A stretch of 53,381 bases of DNA from Paramicrosporidium saccamoebae (lineage: Eukaryota > Rozellomycota). Shown here piece by piece: positions 29,719-41,175 of this stretch (the first letter of the stretch is position 1; each line of letters starts with the position of its first letter). The notes below the pieces were generated by a model. The model was not told where the DNA came from. It saw nothing but the letters and a program-made list of their open reading frames with translations, and did not search any database. The DNA is taken from NCBI GenBank assembly GCA_002794465.1, contig MTSL01000125.1, positions 1 to 53,381 on the forward strand, written 5' to 3'. The position numbers and the translations under genes were made by a program.

Positions 29719-30074
29719 AATCAGATGATCAAGTTGAGTGTTAAAGCTGGGGGCTAAAGTCGGGTGATCAAATTGTGTGGTAAATCCGAGTGACCAAATT
29801 GAATAGTAAACTCGAGTGATCAAATTGAGTGGTAAAGTCGAGTGATCAAACTGAGTAGTAGAGTCGGGTGATCAAGTCGAGCGCTACAACACAAGCGCTA
29901 CACCACAAGAGCTGCACCACAAGCGTTATACCACAAGCGCTGCACCACAAACGCTAAACCACGATTTGTAACATTGAATAAGCACGGGATCCTAGCTGTG
30001 GGAGAGTATATCATACCTAAAGATCAAAGACTTTTAATCAACGAGATACACTTTTTCCTGCAGGGGCAGCGGTA
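29719..30074. repeat. Two adjoining minisatellites between UBXN1 and TPR-like gene
   Basis: 29720-29880: about six units of roughly 27 bp with core GAGTGATCAAATTGAGTGGT. 29883-29960: about six units of 14 bp, CCACAAGCGCTACA type. Remaining 110 bp (29961-30074) should hold the next gene's promoter. No coding capacity is seen. Confidence 0.88.
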
Positions 30075-30479
30075 ATGTCGGTGCAGGAGATTCACGGCAT
30101 TTTCCAGTTTGCCGACGACTTTTTTCCTGAAGAGGATGGAGTGAATGTTTTTGTTTTACCAGACTATGTACCAAAGACTGTATTTCCGCAGTGGTATCTC
30201 GAGGAACAAGACGACCCCTCCAGCGTGTTCAAGGCACGTCTCGATCATTTGTATTATACAGGAAAGTACGACGAAGCTTGTGAGCTGGGTCATGAGCACA
30301 TAAAGTGTGCAACGGGGATCCGGAGGGAGACTTTTGAAGCGGTGCTAATGTGTGCCGCGAAGGCAGGGAGGAGGGAACTTTGTTTGCAAATGCTGAACCA
30401 TCTAGAGTCTTTGGATGTGGAAGATGCAGGACTAGCATATGTTTGTAGGAAAGCAAGAGATTTGATAGATAAAGCATAG
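30075..30479 (+). CDS. Small TPR-like protein of unknown function
   Basis: Intronless, 134 aa. The N-terminal part FQFADDFFPEEDGVNVFVLPDY is acidic/aromatic; residues about 50-132 form alternating helices with a TPR-like YYTGKYDEACELGHEHIKC. No membrane segment or signal peptide. I do not recognise the family. Its stop is 31 bp from the start of the Trm11 gene on the same strand, so the two are very closely packed. Confidence 0.65.
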   Translation: MSVQEIHGIFQFADDFFPEEDGVNVFVLPDYVPKTVFPQWYLEEQDDPSSVFKARLDHLYYTGKYDEACELGHEHIKCATGIRRETFEAVLMCAAKAGRRELCLQMLNHLESLDVEDAGLAYVCRKARDLIDKA

Positions 30480-30510
30480 TATTTATTGCACTGGTCCGTT
30501 GGCATGGGCT

Positions 30511-31739
30511 ATGGGGAGATATTTGGTGCGTTTTGCCCAAATTAGGGAAGACTTTCGTCTGGACGAACTACGGGCCATTTGTCTCACAGTAGGCGTAGCG
30601 TTTCCCGAAAAGGACGCACCAGGCTATTCAGTAGAGGTACTTGAAGAGTGTTACACTGACTGTAGTCTCCATTTTGGGTGGCCCACTTTGAGAACGATGA
30701 GGAGGTTAGAAGGGTGCTTAGTCGAGCTATTCTCATAAGGGAAATTGTAGAGTTGCTAGCCGAAGGGGACTCGGTGGATTCTCTGGTCGCTTGCACACGT
30801 ACTCTGCCCACTGAATACTATGAGCCCTACAAGACATTTGCATTCCGTTTTGTTGTTGATGATTATATGCGCAAGATATGTCTGGAAGAGCAGGTTGCTC
30901 TGATTAACAAATTTTCTTTTATGCCGCTACTCGGGCCGGTGTCCATGACTGATGCAAAGGTTACCTTTTCAATCCACTGTGACGCAGTTGCCGGTAGAAA
31001 CTATTTGGGACGGCTGATTGGACCGGGAAGTCGAGACTTGATTGACCGTTTTAATTTGAAGAAGCGAGGCTATTTGGGAACCACTTCTATGGATTCTGAG
31101 TTGTCACTCGTCATGTGCAATCTTGCATGCGTTTCCAGTGGTAATTTGGTGTACGATCCCTTTGTGGGCACTGGCTCACTGCTTTGCACAAGTGCATTCT
31201 TTGGCGGATTTCCCATCGGCTCGGATATTGATGGACGACAGATGCGTGGCTCAGATGGCCGTTCCATACAATCAAACATGCGGCAGTATAATGTCGAAAA
31301 TCGCTTTATTGGAGGATGCGTTTTTGACATTCTTCAGCACCCATGGCGTGACGGGTTTCTTGTGGACGCCATTCTTACCGATCCCCCGTATGGAGTACGC
31401 GCGGGCGCAAAAAAGATTGGCTGCAAGTACGAATCGCCTCCGTCCTACAGTTGCCGCCTGAGCGCCGAGGAGACGGCTGAGAGATACCCCAAAACCATTC
31501 CATACGAAATGGTCGATCTTGCCCAAGACTTGCACCAATTTGCGCTCAAATTCCTACGGATTGGCGGTCGCCTAGTCTACTGGTACCCCATGGAAATTAA
31601 TGAAGATGAAAGTCGGTCTACAAAGGACCAACTACTGTCAGTGCTCCCCAAAGTGGACGGAATTGAAATTGTCTCTGTCATATTCCAACAGTGTCGGCTA
31701 TTTGATCGTTGGTTAGTTACTTTTGAAAGAACTTGTTAG
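30511..31739 (+). CDS. TRM11: tRNA (guanine10-N2)-methyltransferase catalytic subunit Trm11
   Basis: Exons 30511-30636 and 30666-31739, intron 29 nt; 399 aa. Splicing creates the family motif ESPFWVAHFEND near residue 42. The N-terminus (RYLVRFAQIREDFRLDELRA) is the THUMP-like region. The Rossmann methyltransferase core has motif I DPFVGTGSLL (about 205) and motif IV DPPYGVRAG (about 280), the N-methyltransferase signature. Trm11 with Trm112 forms m2G10 in cytosolic tRNAs. I used the ATG at 30511, where MGRYLVRFAQ matches the family start. Trm112 is not seen in the window. Confidence 0.92.
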
Positions 31740-32049
31740 AGAGGGTTAATACGTTATAATACTATCTACTTAGAGCATGATTAAACGAAACAATTTGCCC
31801 TAACAGCCCTCGTTTAGCGTGTGCGATAAAAGTGCAAGTTGAGGAATCACCACGTCATGTGAAGTAAAGGATTGATTTGTTGGCTATATGACGTAGAGGG
31901 TTGATTAGTTTGGAAAAGACCTAGTTACCGGGTATTTGAGGACTGAGATGTGTATCCATACTATTATAGGATTAGCAGTGGACAAACCCCCCCTTTCCCG
32001 CCTGACAGTCCATACTATTTATCCCCACTACGCGACAGTCATATATGGT
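31740..32049. other. Convergent 3' spacer with dispersed element copies
   Basis: 310 bp between the Trm11 and RNase II-like stop codons. 31805-31870 resembles 50984-51055 (shared GCCCTCGTTWAGCGTGT and TCATGT). 31889-32037 is a diverged copy of element A. No open reading frame of interest. Confidence 0.6.
31889..32037 (+). mobile_element. Dispersed element A, diverged copy 2
   Basis: It begins ATGACGTAGAGGGTTGATTAG like the other two copies, contains GGGTATTTGAGGA (also in the 52.9-kb copy), and ends in 34 bp identical to 13743-13776. The internal TATAAAT block is missing. It lies 13 bp from the stop codon of the RNase II-like gene. Confidence 0.45.
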
Positions 32050-34374
32050 CTATGGCATGCGTAGTATAACCGTCTGTCTGATGGGATCAGCAGCGATTAG
32101 GTCTAACTCTACGGGCTCGCCCAATATTAGCTGCGACGAGCCAGGAATATCACCGTATTGACGTAACGCAAAATCTTTGATAAAGACGTGCAGTTTTCCG
32201 GTTTGTGGGCTTCTCTCAACGGGAACGACTGTCACCTTGAGAGGCATCCATTCATTGGATTGTCCGCACAAGAGTTGTTCTATGTAGCGAATGGTCCAGA
32301 ATCGTCTTGATGAGCGTTCCAGCTTTTTCAGATATTGTTCATGGCGATACACTGTTGGAATTATTGCTTCTATATATTCGGCAGACTTTGGTTGAGTATT
32401 TGCATCTAGTGACAATGAGATTTGATGATGAAGGAGAAGATCAAAATAGCGCCGTAGCGGACTCGTAGCCTTGACATATGATGCAAGTCCAAGTCCCCAA
32501 TGTGGTCGAGGATGGATATCAACTGCGGATGCCTTGAAAAAACTCGCCAATTTTAGTCGATCATACAAGGAGGCCTCACTGCCGTTTTCTCTGACAATAT
32601 CTAAAAGACGAAGAAACTCTTCACCTCCCTCTTCGCTTGGATCCAAATGGTAGCGGAATGGAACAGAGAGTTTTCTGTCTTGCGCAAACAAAGCTGCCAC
32701 TCTGCCGGCAATAACCATGCATTCTGTGACAAGAGTGCTACTCCAATCGTCTTGGCGATCATCAAGAGTGACTTGCAACGTAGGGCCCATGGGACCTTGA
32801 TTCCAGACGGTGACTTTGCTACTTGGAATATTACAATTGACAATGCCCTGTTTTTCGCGGTAACGTAAATGACCACTGATTAGGGAAGAAATATTTTTTA
32901 GCACCGTGCCCTCTAGAGTGTCGCTTTGAAGAAGCTCGTTGCACTGGTCCGGTGTGATCCGCCGGAGATGGGTAACAACGCCTTGACTCACACGGTAATC
33001 TGCAATATCTCCATCCGACCCCAATCTTGCAGAAAATGTAATGGTTCCATTGTATTTTTTCTTTGGATCAAGACTGGCTTTCATGCCAATCTCGAGTGGC
33101 AACATAAAGTAGCTATTCTGAGGTAAATACAGCGTACTCGATAGACTGCGGGCTTGTAGATCAACGACTGAATCGCATGAGATTACACGGGCGGGATCCG
33201 CTACGTGCACGTGCAGCCACACCTGGTCACCAACAGTCTGGATGGAAATTGCATCATCCACTTCAATTGTACTCTCAGAGTCTATGGCAATGGCAAGATT
33301 GTCAAACTGCGTCCTCCCAGAAAAGACTGAAGACTCTTCAGTGTCAATTCCGGGAAAGGAAGCTACATCATCAAATGACGTGGTGGCGGCGCTAAACCCG
33401 AGTCCACTTTGGTGTTTGGGGACGTCAATTTCTAGCAGGCGGCCCTCAAGGTTGTATTTTCTGTAAAATGATGTCAAGTCTGCTAGATTGACGAGGGGTT
33501 CAATGCCTTGGAGCACATTACTTGCAAACTGAAAGAACGGATTCCAGGCAGAGTCGTGCCACCCACATATGACTGCTTTGTCTATTAGATTTAAAATTGG
33601 TTCAAATTCTGGTTGTGTCAACACGCCATCGGTGGTTTTGGGTTTGGCCGACTGCAATGCTCTGCGGAACCTGTAAATAATGTTGGTATTCTTTTTCCAA
33701 TCAGTCTTTCGAAGTTCAAGATCCAGAGCGTCATTTACAAGCTGTTTCATGTCATTTAAAAGTTTCATGTCATTGCGGCATCTCAAGAAATACGGCCCGG
33801 CAGCATATGCACTACTCTGAGCATTTCCATGTGCAGGACACTGAGGTCGATACATGGAATCGCGACCAAACTTTTCAGTGTACGAGTGGAGATACAAATG
33901 AGTGGCGTAGAGTTCCTCGGGCTTTGGAGCATTTCCAAAAACCGAAACTGCCAAATCCGATTCGTAAAACAGACTTGCTTCGCCAAGGGGCTTTTGAATA
34001 GCGGAAGAGGCTTGCTTGGCCACAGCATCCTCTAAAGACCTATATTGCTCACTCAAAATACTTCTAGACTTGTCTTCAAATTTCTTTAACACTCGTACAG
34101 CGGTGAATCTGTCAATTCCTTCTGCGGGTTTCTCACTGAGAAGCTTTGAAGTGAAGCGAAGAAAATTGGCCTCTACACTTTTAAAGTGCCCATTGCTCTT
34201 GAGAACTTCGATTGGGTTGCTCAAGGGATCCTGTGATTTTTCTGTCGAGGTCACCAGTCCAAGCACTACATTGCCACCAAATTCCGTAAACTCGACCACA
34301 TTGCCCCATTGAATAAGTGGCCTAAGCGGTACGGGCTCAGTCAATGCTCTTATCGAAAGCTGACGAACGAGCAT
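32050..34374 (-). CDS. RNase II-family 3'-5' exoribonuclease, probably mitochondrial (Dss1-like)
   Basis: Intronless, 774 aa. The RNB catalytic domain starts near residue 361 with LAIAIDSESTIEVDDAISI, giving the conserved Asp cluster (D..DDAIS), continues with GDQVWLHVHVADPARVI, LPQNSYFMLPLEIGMKASL, and ends with the RNB hallmark YVKATSPLRRYFDLLLHHQ. The N-terminal half is divergent and lacks cold-shock domains I can recognise. The start MLVRQLSIRALTEPVPLRP is basic and acid-free, as for a mitochondrial transit peptide. This layout fits Dss1, the nuclease of the mitochondrial degradosome with Suv3. A cytosolic Dis3L2-like role is less likely. Confidence 0.8.
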   Translation of the reverse strand: MLVRQLSIRALTEPVPLRPLIQWGNVVEFTEFGGNVVLGLVTSTEKSQDPLSNPIEVLKSNGHFKSVEANFLRFTSKLLSEKPAEGIDRFTAVRVLKKFEDKSRSILSEQYRSLEDAVAKQASSAIQKPLGEASLFYESDLAVSVFGNAPKPEELYATHLYLHSYTEKFGRDSMYRPQCPAHGNAQSSAYAAGPYFLRCRNDMKLLNDMKQLVNDALDLELRKTDWKKNTNIIYRFRRALQSAKPKTTDGVLTQPEFEPILNLIDKAVICGWHDSAWNPFFQFASNVLQGIEPLVNLADLTSFYRKYNLEGRLLEIDVPKHQSGLGFSAATTSFDDVASFPGIDTEESSVFSGRTQFDNLAIAIDSESTIEVDDAISIQTVGDQVWLHVHVADPARVISCDSVVDLQARSLSSTLYLPQNSYFMLPLEIGMKASLDPKKKYNGTITFSARLGSDGDIADYRVSQGVVTHLRRITPDQCNELLQSDTLEGTVLKNISSLISGHLRYREKQGIVNCNIPSSKVTVWNQGPMGPTLQVTLDDRQDDWSSTLVTECMVIAGRVAALFAQDRKLSVPFRYHLDPSEEGGEEFLRLLDIVRENGSEASLYDRLKLASFFKASAVDIHPRPHWGLGLASYVKATSPLRRYFDLLLHHQISLSLDANTQPKSAEYIEAIIPTVYRHEQYLKKLERSSRRFWTIRYIEQLLCGQSNEWMPLKVTVVPVERSPQTGKLHVFIKDFALRQYGDIPGSSQLILGEPVELDLIAADPIRQTVILRMP

Positions 34375-34554
34375 ATTTAAAGAGAAATATTTGTGTTTAT
34401 GTATGGTTCTAATGGGTGGTTATTGTGATGTTTATACGCGCATTATGGTGGTGTTTATACACGCATTACTGAAGACCTTTGATTCCTAGATAGATGCTCA
34501 CACAGAGATATATACATTTCGACTTTTATCGACTAGCCCACAATAATTTATTCT
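34375..34554. promoter_or_regulatory. Spacer between RNase II-like gene and GPCR 1
   Basis: 180 bp, holding the promoter of the exoribonuclease and the 3' end of GPCR 1 (both minus). 34420-34470 has two copies of TGTTTATACRCGCATTA. The sequence 34537-34557 (CACAATAATTTATTCTTTATT) gives AATAAA on the minus strand just after the GPCR stop. Confidence 0.5.
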
Positions 34555-37500
34555 TTATTGGTTGGAAGACCAAGTAGGGGATTGTGATGCACTGGATTTA
34601 AACACTGGTCCCGACGATCCCTTAGTGCTGGTTCCAGCACCTGTGGTTCCTTCAGTGTTGGATCCACCAGTGCTTCCGACAGACTTGTGCGTGTATGTTT
34701 GCGAAATGAATCGAGGCTTTCCTGTGCTGCTCGTGCTGGTAAAGTCACTTTCAGAGCCAGAGTCGTCGGTGGTTGGCACCTCGGCATATCTGGGTCCGGG
34801 TCCAACTGAGCTGGCCAGTGATTGGTCTTCTCGGCCCCGCTTTGATTTAATTTTGGCAACAAGAGCATTCATCTTTGGATATGTGACCAGAGCAATGGTC
34901 AGGATCATGGCAAAGAGCACGGCAAGGGATCGGAGTAGGAAGGTCTGTAACACACTTCCTCGGCGGTCGCCCACAGTGTAGTAGAGGGGCACCAGCATGG
35001 CGGAGAGAATGATGAAATCCAATGTCTAAAACAGAATTAAATAATCATGTAAAGCGTACACAAAGGAACAGAAACTCGGCTTCGTCATAGGCGGTTTGAA
35101 GATTTCGTGCCAGCAGAAAGAGAATTGCACAGATTAGCAGTAAAAGAAGATTGTAGCCAACAAAGATGTATGTAGGCCAGCTGTAACTTGCAGTGGTAGA
35201 GGTGGCACAGGCAATAAAGACATAGGTGTTATCGACGGTACTCTGAGCAATGACAGCATCGGGTAGTCCTCCATCAGCGCCAAGGTATAATACCAGGCAG
35301 ATCAATGAGGGGAGCATCACCAAGAAAACTACCAGCAGTAGCTCTCCATTGTGCATAACCATTGAAACTCCTCCCGTGTTTATCAGCACACGGAAGATGC
35401 GCTGAACCTTGACAACAATGCATCTAAACGTGTCAAATTATGGCGAGTGTTTTACGCAGTGATTAGACCCATACCGATCATTCCAAGGATAGACTTGAAA
35501 ATGCAGATGAAATCAGTCTGTACCAGTGTCCACATGATTAGGGACAACAGAATTAAAATGACACCCCCGAACATTAACCATAGCCAGAGGAGATTGGTTC
35601 GACGCACCACACGACTCCTTGCAAAGGCGGTGAAAAAGATGAGAATCGCCAATGCAGCAAATATGGCAAGCCCTGCCATAATAGCCACTATGGTTGGCCA
35701 GAAGCCATTGCCGAATTGCGTGTTTTCAGGAACCAGAACGGAGACTGGATAGACAGATCCCGTCTTGAACTGGAGGAGATCGTTGGCGATAAAGGGGCCG
35801 GTAATGTTCCAAAAGCCAATCTGCTCCGTGGCGGCATTGGAGCGGTACTGGTAAATGTCAAAGTTGGAGCGACGACGATCCGGCTGGGTGACATTAAACT
35901 GAACCGGACCGGTAAGCCCGTTCATTGAAACAAGAGACAGGGCTTTAACGTATTCAGCAGGTGTAAATGTCTCCAAGTTGCACAGGGAGGGAACTTTGAG
36001 TTTGGCACAGCGGGTGGGGTTGAATAGTGAATCTAGGGCGTTGTACATGATACCAACGGCATCCTGGACGTAATTAACTTGAGGCTAGCAGATTAAAAGG
36101 TACAGCTGGGTTCTTACGTCAACTGGGAGAGTGGAAAAGTCTTCATTGCCTGTGCAGCGACATTCCTCTGTACGTTCATCAATCTCTTCGGGACATGGGG
36201 GAATGGTGTCGGATGCATTGAATCGGCAGCGGAACTCACTCTCCCAAATGTCCTGGAATTCGGGGTATGGTGCAGTGGATGGATCGACTTGAGTCATGCA
36301 TGCTCGGAATTGTCCCAGCTGGCCAATCTGTGGGATAATTCCAATCGTTCCTTCGACAAAGGAGAGGGGAAAGGTAGATCCAGTTCTAGCAATGGTGTGG
36401 TTGAATGTTCCTGGCTCCTTTAGGATCGCCCATCGATCTGAAGCAATGAATGTGAGTCTGGTGTTGGTAACGTTTCTGTACAAGAATGACAATGCATTGG
36501 CAGCATTGACTTCGTCCACTAAATAATGAGACCTTTTCCCAGATACATACTCCATAATACTACAACCGAGGCATCGCTGCCGGCCACACAATCAGCAAAA
36601 CTGGACAATCCACTGATTGAGCCAGGATTGATGCTGTTGGCGCATGTTACTTTGATGCGCTGACGTCCAGTTTGGGATAGCAGAGCAGTTCGTCCTGATG
36701 TTCCGTAAGAGTCGGTTGTGAAGAGGGCGGCGACAAAGCTCCAGCCAAACAATCTCATTACCTCTGCCATTGCGCGGGCCTGAAAATTGTCAGGTGGGAT
36801 TGTTCGAAAGAAGGACGGATATGTAGTCTTGTTTGACAAGCTTACGGAGGAGGCGCCGAAGGACGTAAATGACAACATTTCTGGTCCATTGAGGTATCCA
36901 ACAGCAGGGATTTGATCGTTGACAAATGGCCCGACTGTCATAAAGACGTTGGATTGCTGCAAAAGGAATGCTTGCTGTGTTGCGGAGCTGACAAAGAAAT
37001 CAGTATTTTGAATTCGATAGGTCATGAAGGATCTAGGCAAGACTCGGGAATTACTGTTGAGAATATTCAATTGGCACTTAAAGGCCTCGACATATTGGAC
37101 ACCTGCGAGCCAAGGTTTACCATCTTTGGTCACGGGCAATAGAGCCCCCAACTGATAACTCGTTGCGTTTGCTTCAATCTCGAGAGACTCAAAGGCAACA
37201 TCCTCGGCAACAAAATTGGTGGCCTCTGGCGATGGAGTCAACGAAGAGGAGGGTGCTTCAAAGTTACCAACAGTCACGGTAGAATTGGTCTCTTCTGCCA
37301 AATTGATCGTAGTAACCTCTCCCGATCCCCCGGAACCAGAATTACCTGTAGTATTATTCGCCGATCCAGTTGCGGTGTTGGACCCAGTATTTGATCCAGT
37401 ATTTGATCCAGTATTGGATCCAGTATTGGATCCAGTGTTGGACCCAGTTGCGGTGTTCGACCCAGTTGCAACATTAGACCCAGTTGCAGCGTTGGATCCG

Positions 37501-38204
37501 GCATCTGGTGGAACAGCACCCGATGGGGCGGCGCCTGGAGGAACGGCACCTGATGGTGCAGCGCCTGGAGGAACTACGCCTGTTGGGGCGGCGCCTGGGG
37601 GAACTACGCCTGTTGGGGCGGCGCCTGGGGGAACTACGCCTGTTGGACCAAAACCAGACGGAGCAGCACCGGGGGGAACAAGACCAGACGGAACAGCACC
37701 TGGGGGAACAAAACCAGGCGGAACAGCTCCCGATGGAACAAAACCAGGTGGAACAGCTCCCGGTAGACCAAAACCGGGCTGAGCAGCACCTGGGTTGGAT
37801 CCCCCACCCAATAGCGCGTCAAGATCGTCAATGTCGCGCACTGTAACCGTTCCAGTCACGGATGGTGGTAGTCCTTGGCCTCCTGACTCAACGGGCTGGA
37901 TTACACTGGGCGGAAGGCCTTGGCCTGGAGGAGCAATAGGAAGTGCATCCCATGCGCTCTCAAGAACCTGCGCAATTGTAGGGGGCGACTGTTTCACTTG
38001 CTCTCCCCAAAATACATTGAATATTTTTTGCCAAAAACCGACTTGATTGTCCATCTGGCTATCCAAAACTTTGTTTGCGGGAATGGTCAGGTCATTAAGG
38101 TAGTCATCATCCAGCTCTTCTGGAATTGGCTGTTCCTTACCAGTGGCCGCAACCAGGAAGATGAAACAAAAGAGCAATAGCCACTGTAAAAGGGGACGCT
38201 CCAT
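34555..38204 (-). CDS. GABA-B-like class C GPCR 1, with repeat-rich ectodomain
   Basis: Five exons: 36551-38204, 36118-36518, 35456-36084, 35060-35423 and 34555-35025 (introns 32, 33, 32 and 34 nt); 1172 aa. The ATG at 38204 gives signal peptide MERPLLQWLLLFCFIFLVAA. A low-complexity stalk follows: about ten PPGAAPTGVV-type decapeptides, then GSNT repeats, before the bilobed periplasmic-binding-like ligand domain (VGPFVNDQIPAVGYL, SFFRTIPPDNFQARAMAEV, GWSFVAALFTTDSYG). Seven membrane segments begin near residue 811 (FWPTIVAIMAGLAIFAAL), with the GABA-B landmarks RRTNLLW and AYDEAEFLFLC before TM7. There is no Cys-rich linker, as in GABA-B and unlike mGluRs. The Ser/Thr-rich cytosolic tail is about 90 aa. 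It is divergent to GPCR 2. Confidence 0.9.
37375..37800 (-). repeat. Tandem repeats coding for GPCR 1 stalk
   Basis: 37497-37800: 30-bp units coding PPG(A/F)(A/V)P(S/T)G(V/A)V-like decapeptides. 37375-37496: 12-bp units coding GSNT, plus ATGSN units. Both arrays are in frame and sit between signal peptide and ligand-binding domain. Confidence 0.92.
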
Positions 38205-38357
38205 CGCTAGTCGAGAATCACTAGTCACTGCTTTCTAATCACTAATGGAATAAACGAACACTTGAATCGAGGAACGATTTTTCCCTATTAGGCAGGTACG
38301 ATAACCATAAAGGGGAAATATGCCACATTGAACTTTGGGATTCCTCCCAATGCCCTG
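38205..38357. promoter_or_regulatory. Shared divergent promoter of the two GPCR genes
   Basis: 153 bp between the two start codons. It contains a direct repeat, TCACTAGTCACTGC next to TAATCACTAATGGAATAAACG, and no clear TATA box. Both receptors must draw their regulatory input from this short spacer or from each other's coding region. Confidence 0.55.
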
Positions 38358-41175
38358 ATGCTACAATATCTAGTTGTAGTATTCGTGCTGTTTGTCTGGG
38401 CGTGCCCAGTGGATTGCCAAACGACAACCAAGAAGCTGGACTATGACATTGATCCCGACTACCAAAACGTGTTTGATAGTCAACAGGGCGCTGTCCCGCC
38501 GGCTACATTTGATGCTGCTCCAGAGACATTTGTTTATGGGGGGATAGTCAGTCTTTCTGACTCTAAGGGAAACCCAACCTTTTCCGGCTACGAAGATGCC
38601 TTGGCAATGCAATGCGCAATCAGCGACATTAACAAGATTGCTGCTGTCCGTGGTCCAAACACTACGTTTTACTACAACATTTTCAACGATCAAGCCAGCG
38701 CGCCTGTGGCCATGAGAGCAGCTGTAAATCTGCTCACCGGTGGTGTCCCGGTTACCGTTGGGCCCTCTGGCTCTGATTCTGGCGCTGCGGTTGCCTCGCT
38801 GTTTGCCGGATTCAACTATACTGTGCTGTCAGGTTCCACCACTGCGGACGTTTTGTCTAATGAAGCTGTCTATGGATCATATTTCCGCACTATCCCATCC
38901 GATGCCAGCGCGGCCCAAGCCATTGGCGACGTAATGATCTACTTTAACTGGACTTTGGTGTGTCCTGTGTACTCGGGAGACACTTATGGACTCAGCGGAC
39001 AGCGACAGTTTACCAGCGTTGCCATCGAGAAGAACATTCTTGTGACATGCGGTCGTGTCCTCCCTCCTGGCCAGATTACCGGTATCCAGAGCACCATCAA
39101 CTGCCTCTCTGACAGTCAAGCATCCGTGGTTCTGCTATGGATGCCCGAGGCGCAAGCTGCCGACGTCATTGGTGCTTTTTACAATAGTTCTTTGCTCCCA
39201 GATATAACCTTTGTCGCTCCTGATTCCTGGGGGGATGTCCAAGACGTACAAGCATTCTCTAGAGGAATGTTTGACGTATCCTATTTGGAAGGAGCCATTA
39301 GTGTCTTGCCAAAAAGAGGAGATCAATCGGCGTTCCTTGAATGTGTGTCCGAGATTCGGCCCGAAGATGAAGTTGTTCCGTTTGTTGTTGATTATTGGGA
39401 AGCAAGTTTAAGATGCATTCTATCCAACGACACGGGCATTGACCTATGTCCAAAGAGAATTCAAGATCGATCCGCCTATCCAGATCTTAAATGTCGCTGC
39501 AACGAGGAAGATCAGCTAGGAATGCTAAACTACACCCACAAGGTGAACTATATCTACGATGCCGTCTTTGCCGTTTACAATGCGTTTGACCAGCTGAATA
39601 ATAACTGCACCAGTCTATCTGAAACTCTGGGAGAGGACGTTTGTGGCCTGGAAGAGCTGACTACGAGCGATCTTCAAAAAATCGTGTCAGTCTCAGAGTT
39701 TGAAGGCCTCACGGGCATTGTCGCATTTAACGGAAACGATCCCACCAGTACCATTGACTGTTTTGTCTCACTGTTTAGCGATTGCGTATGAAATATTCCA
39801 GCGACGAAGCGACGGATTCCTGGTGCTAATCGGGAATGATACTCCAACAACAAATTTAACCATTGGCAGTTCGTTTGCTCAGCTCAGAATCGATGATGCC
39901 TTTGAAGCACTGAACGCGACGATTGACAGCTCCAATTTTTACTTTAAAAATGGCGAAATTCCCATTTCAGCCATTATTCCCTCGGAGATTACGTTTAGTG
40001 AAACTCTAGGAATCGTAGCTCTCGTATTTATTGTCATTGGGCTGCTCATTTCATTCTCGCTGTCTATTTACTTTTATGTGAACAGGAACGAAAAGGTGAT
40101 TAAGAAGACTAGTCCCTTTTTCTCGCAGCTCATGTTGTTTGGGATTATCCTCTGTATTTGTTCGCAGATTTTTTGGGACGTTTCTCAGTCCACTTGGACC
40201 TGCATTGTCAAGATTTGGCTGTTGGCTATTGGGTTTGGTCTGATCATGGGAAATTTACTGGCCAAGACGTATCGCATCTTTAAAATTTTCAACAATGCCC
40301 GTGTCACTTCGCTTGTTATTCGAGACGTCGACTTGCTCAAATTTACTGCCGCCATTATTCTTCTCGAGATTATCCTCTTGTGCTTGTACACGTTTACCAC
40401 GGGCCTCCCCACACCCGTTGTTATTCAGAGTACCTCGGACAGCTTGCTGAAGATTGTCAAATGCCAAGTTCCGAGCTCCTTTGTCCAGACTGGTGGTACC
40501 ATCTGGTTGCTTGGTGTCAACTTTTTACTTGTACTGGCAGCTGTAATCATTGCATATCTGACAAGAAACGTCGACTCTGCCTTTAACGAGTCCAGGTACA
40601 TTGCCTACACTGTGTACATCTATCTGCTTGTGACGATCATTCTGCTACCTTTGTACTATACTGCTGGTGACAGTTCCAGTAGTAACAGCCGTCAATTTAT
40701 CATCAGAACAATTGCAATTCTAGTTTCCATGTTCTTCACACTGGGTGCCCTTTTCGCACCCAAACTTTATCTTGTGTACAAGACCAAGAAGGGTGAGCGC
40801 AAGCTGGCCCAAGCCAGTGCAGACAAGGACCAAGGACGCCGTATTGTCGATTTCGGCAGTACCACCGCTCAAGGTGGCCCAACGACTGCCTACGCTGAAG
40901 GATCAACTGTGGGTGGAGGAGCATTTTCTCGGGCTATTCGTGGAATGGGAGGCATGACAACTACAACATCATCTGGATCTGAAAACGAGCCCACCACAGT
41001 TATGCCCGGTGGTCCGCGTATGGCTCGTAGCGGATCGGGTGGTGTGTCGGGTACTGGATCCGGAAGTGGAACAGGCACGGGTACGGGAACGGGAACAACT
41101 TCCTCACGTCCCACAGGAGTTGACTCTAACGAATATAGCAATCTCATCAGCAGTTTGGCTAAACGCTCGAAATAG
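38358..41175 (+). CDS. GABA-B-like class C GPCR 2
   Basis: Exons 38358-39747 and 39779-41175, intron 31 nt; 928 aa. I used the ATG at 38358: MLQYLVVVFVLFVWACPVDC is a signal peptide. The ligand-binding region aligns with GPCR 1: VTVGPSGSDSGAAVASL, SYFRTIPSDASAAQAIGDVM, NWTLVCPVYSGDTYGLSG, VVLLWM, and N-glycosylation sites. The seven-membrane domain starts near residue 540 (GIVALVFIVIGLLISFSLSI), with KKTSPFFSQLMLFG, LLAKTYRIFKIF and AFNESRYIAYTVY, typical of GABA-B receptors. The tail has GG and GT dipeptide repeats (GTGTGTGTG) and ends in a basic AKRSK. It lacks the PPG/GSNT stalk of GPCR 1. AATAAA follows at 41203. Confidence 0.92.

Noticed and set aside
37216..37782. A long open frame on the + strand opposite the GPCR 1 stalk (Gly/Pro/Asp-rich)
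   Set aside because: It is the antisense shadow of the in-frame tandem repeats; repeats with a period divisible by 3 keep several frames open. No start context, splice sites or conservation.
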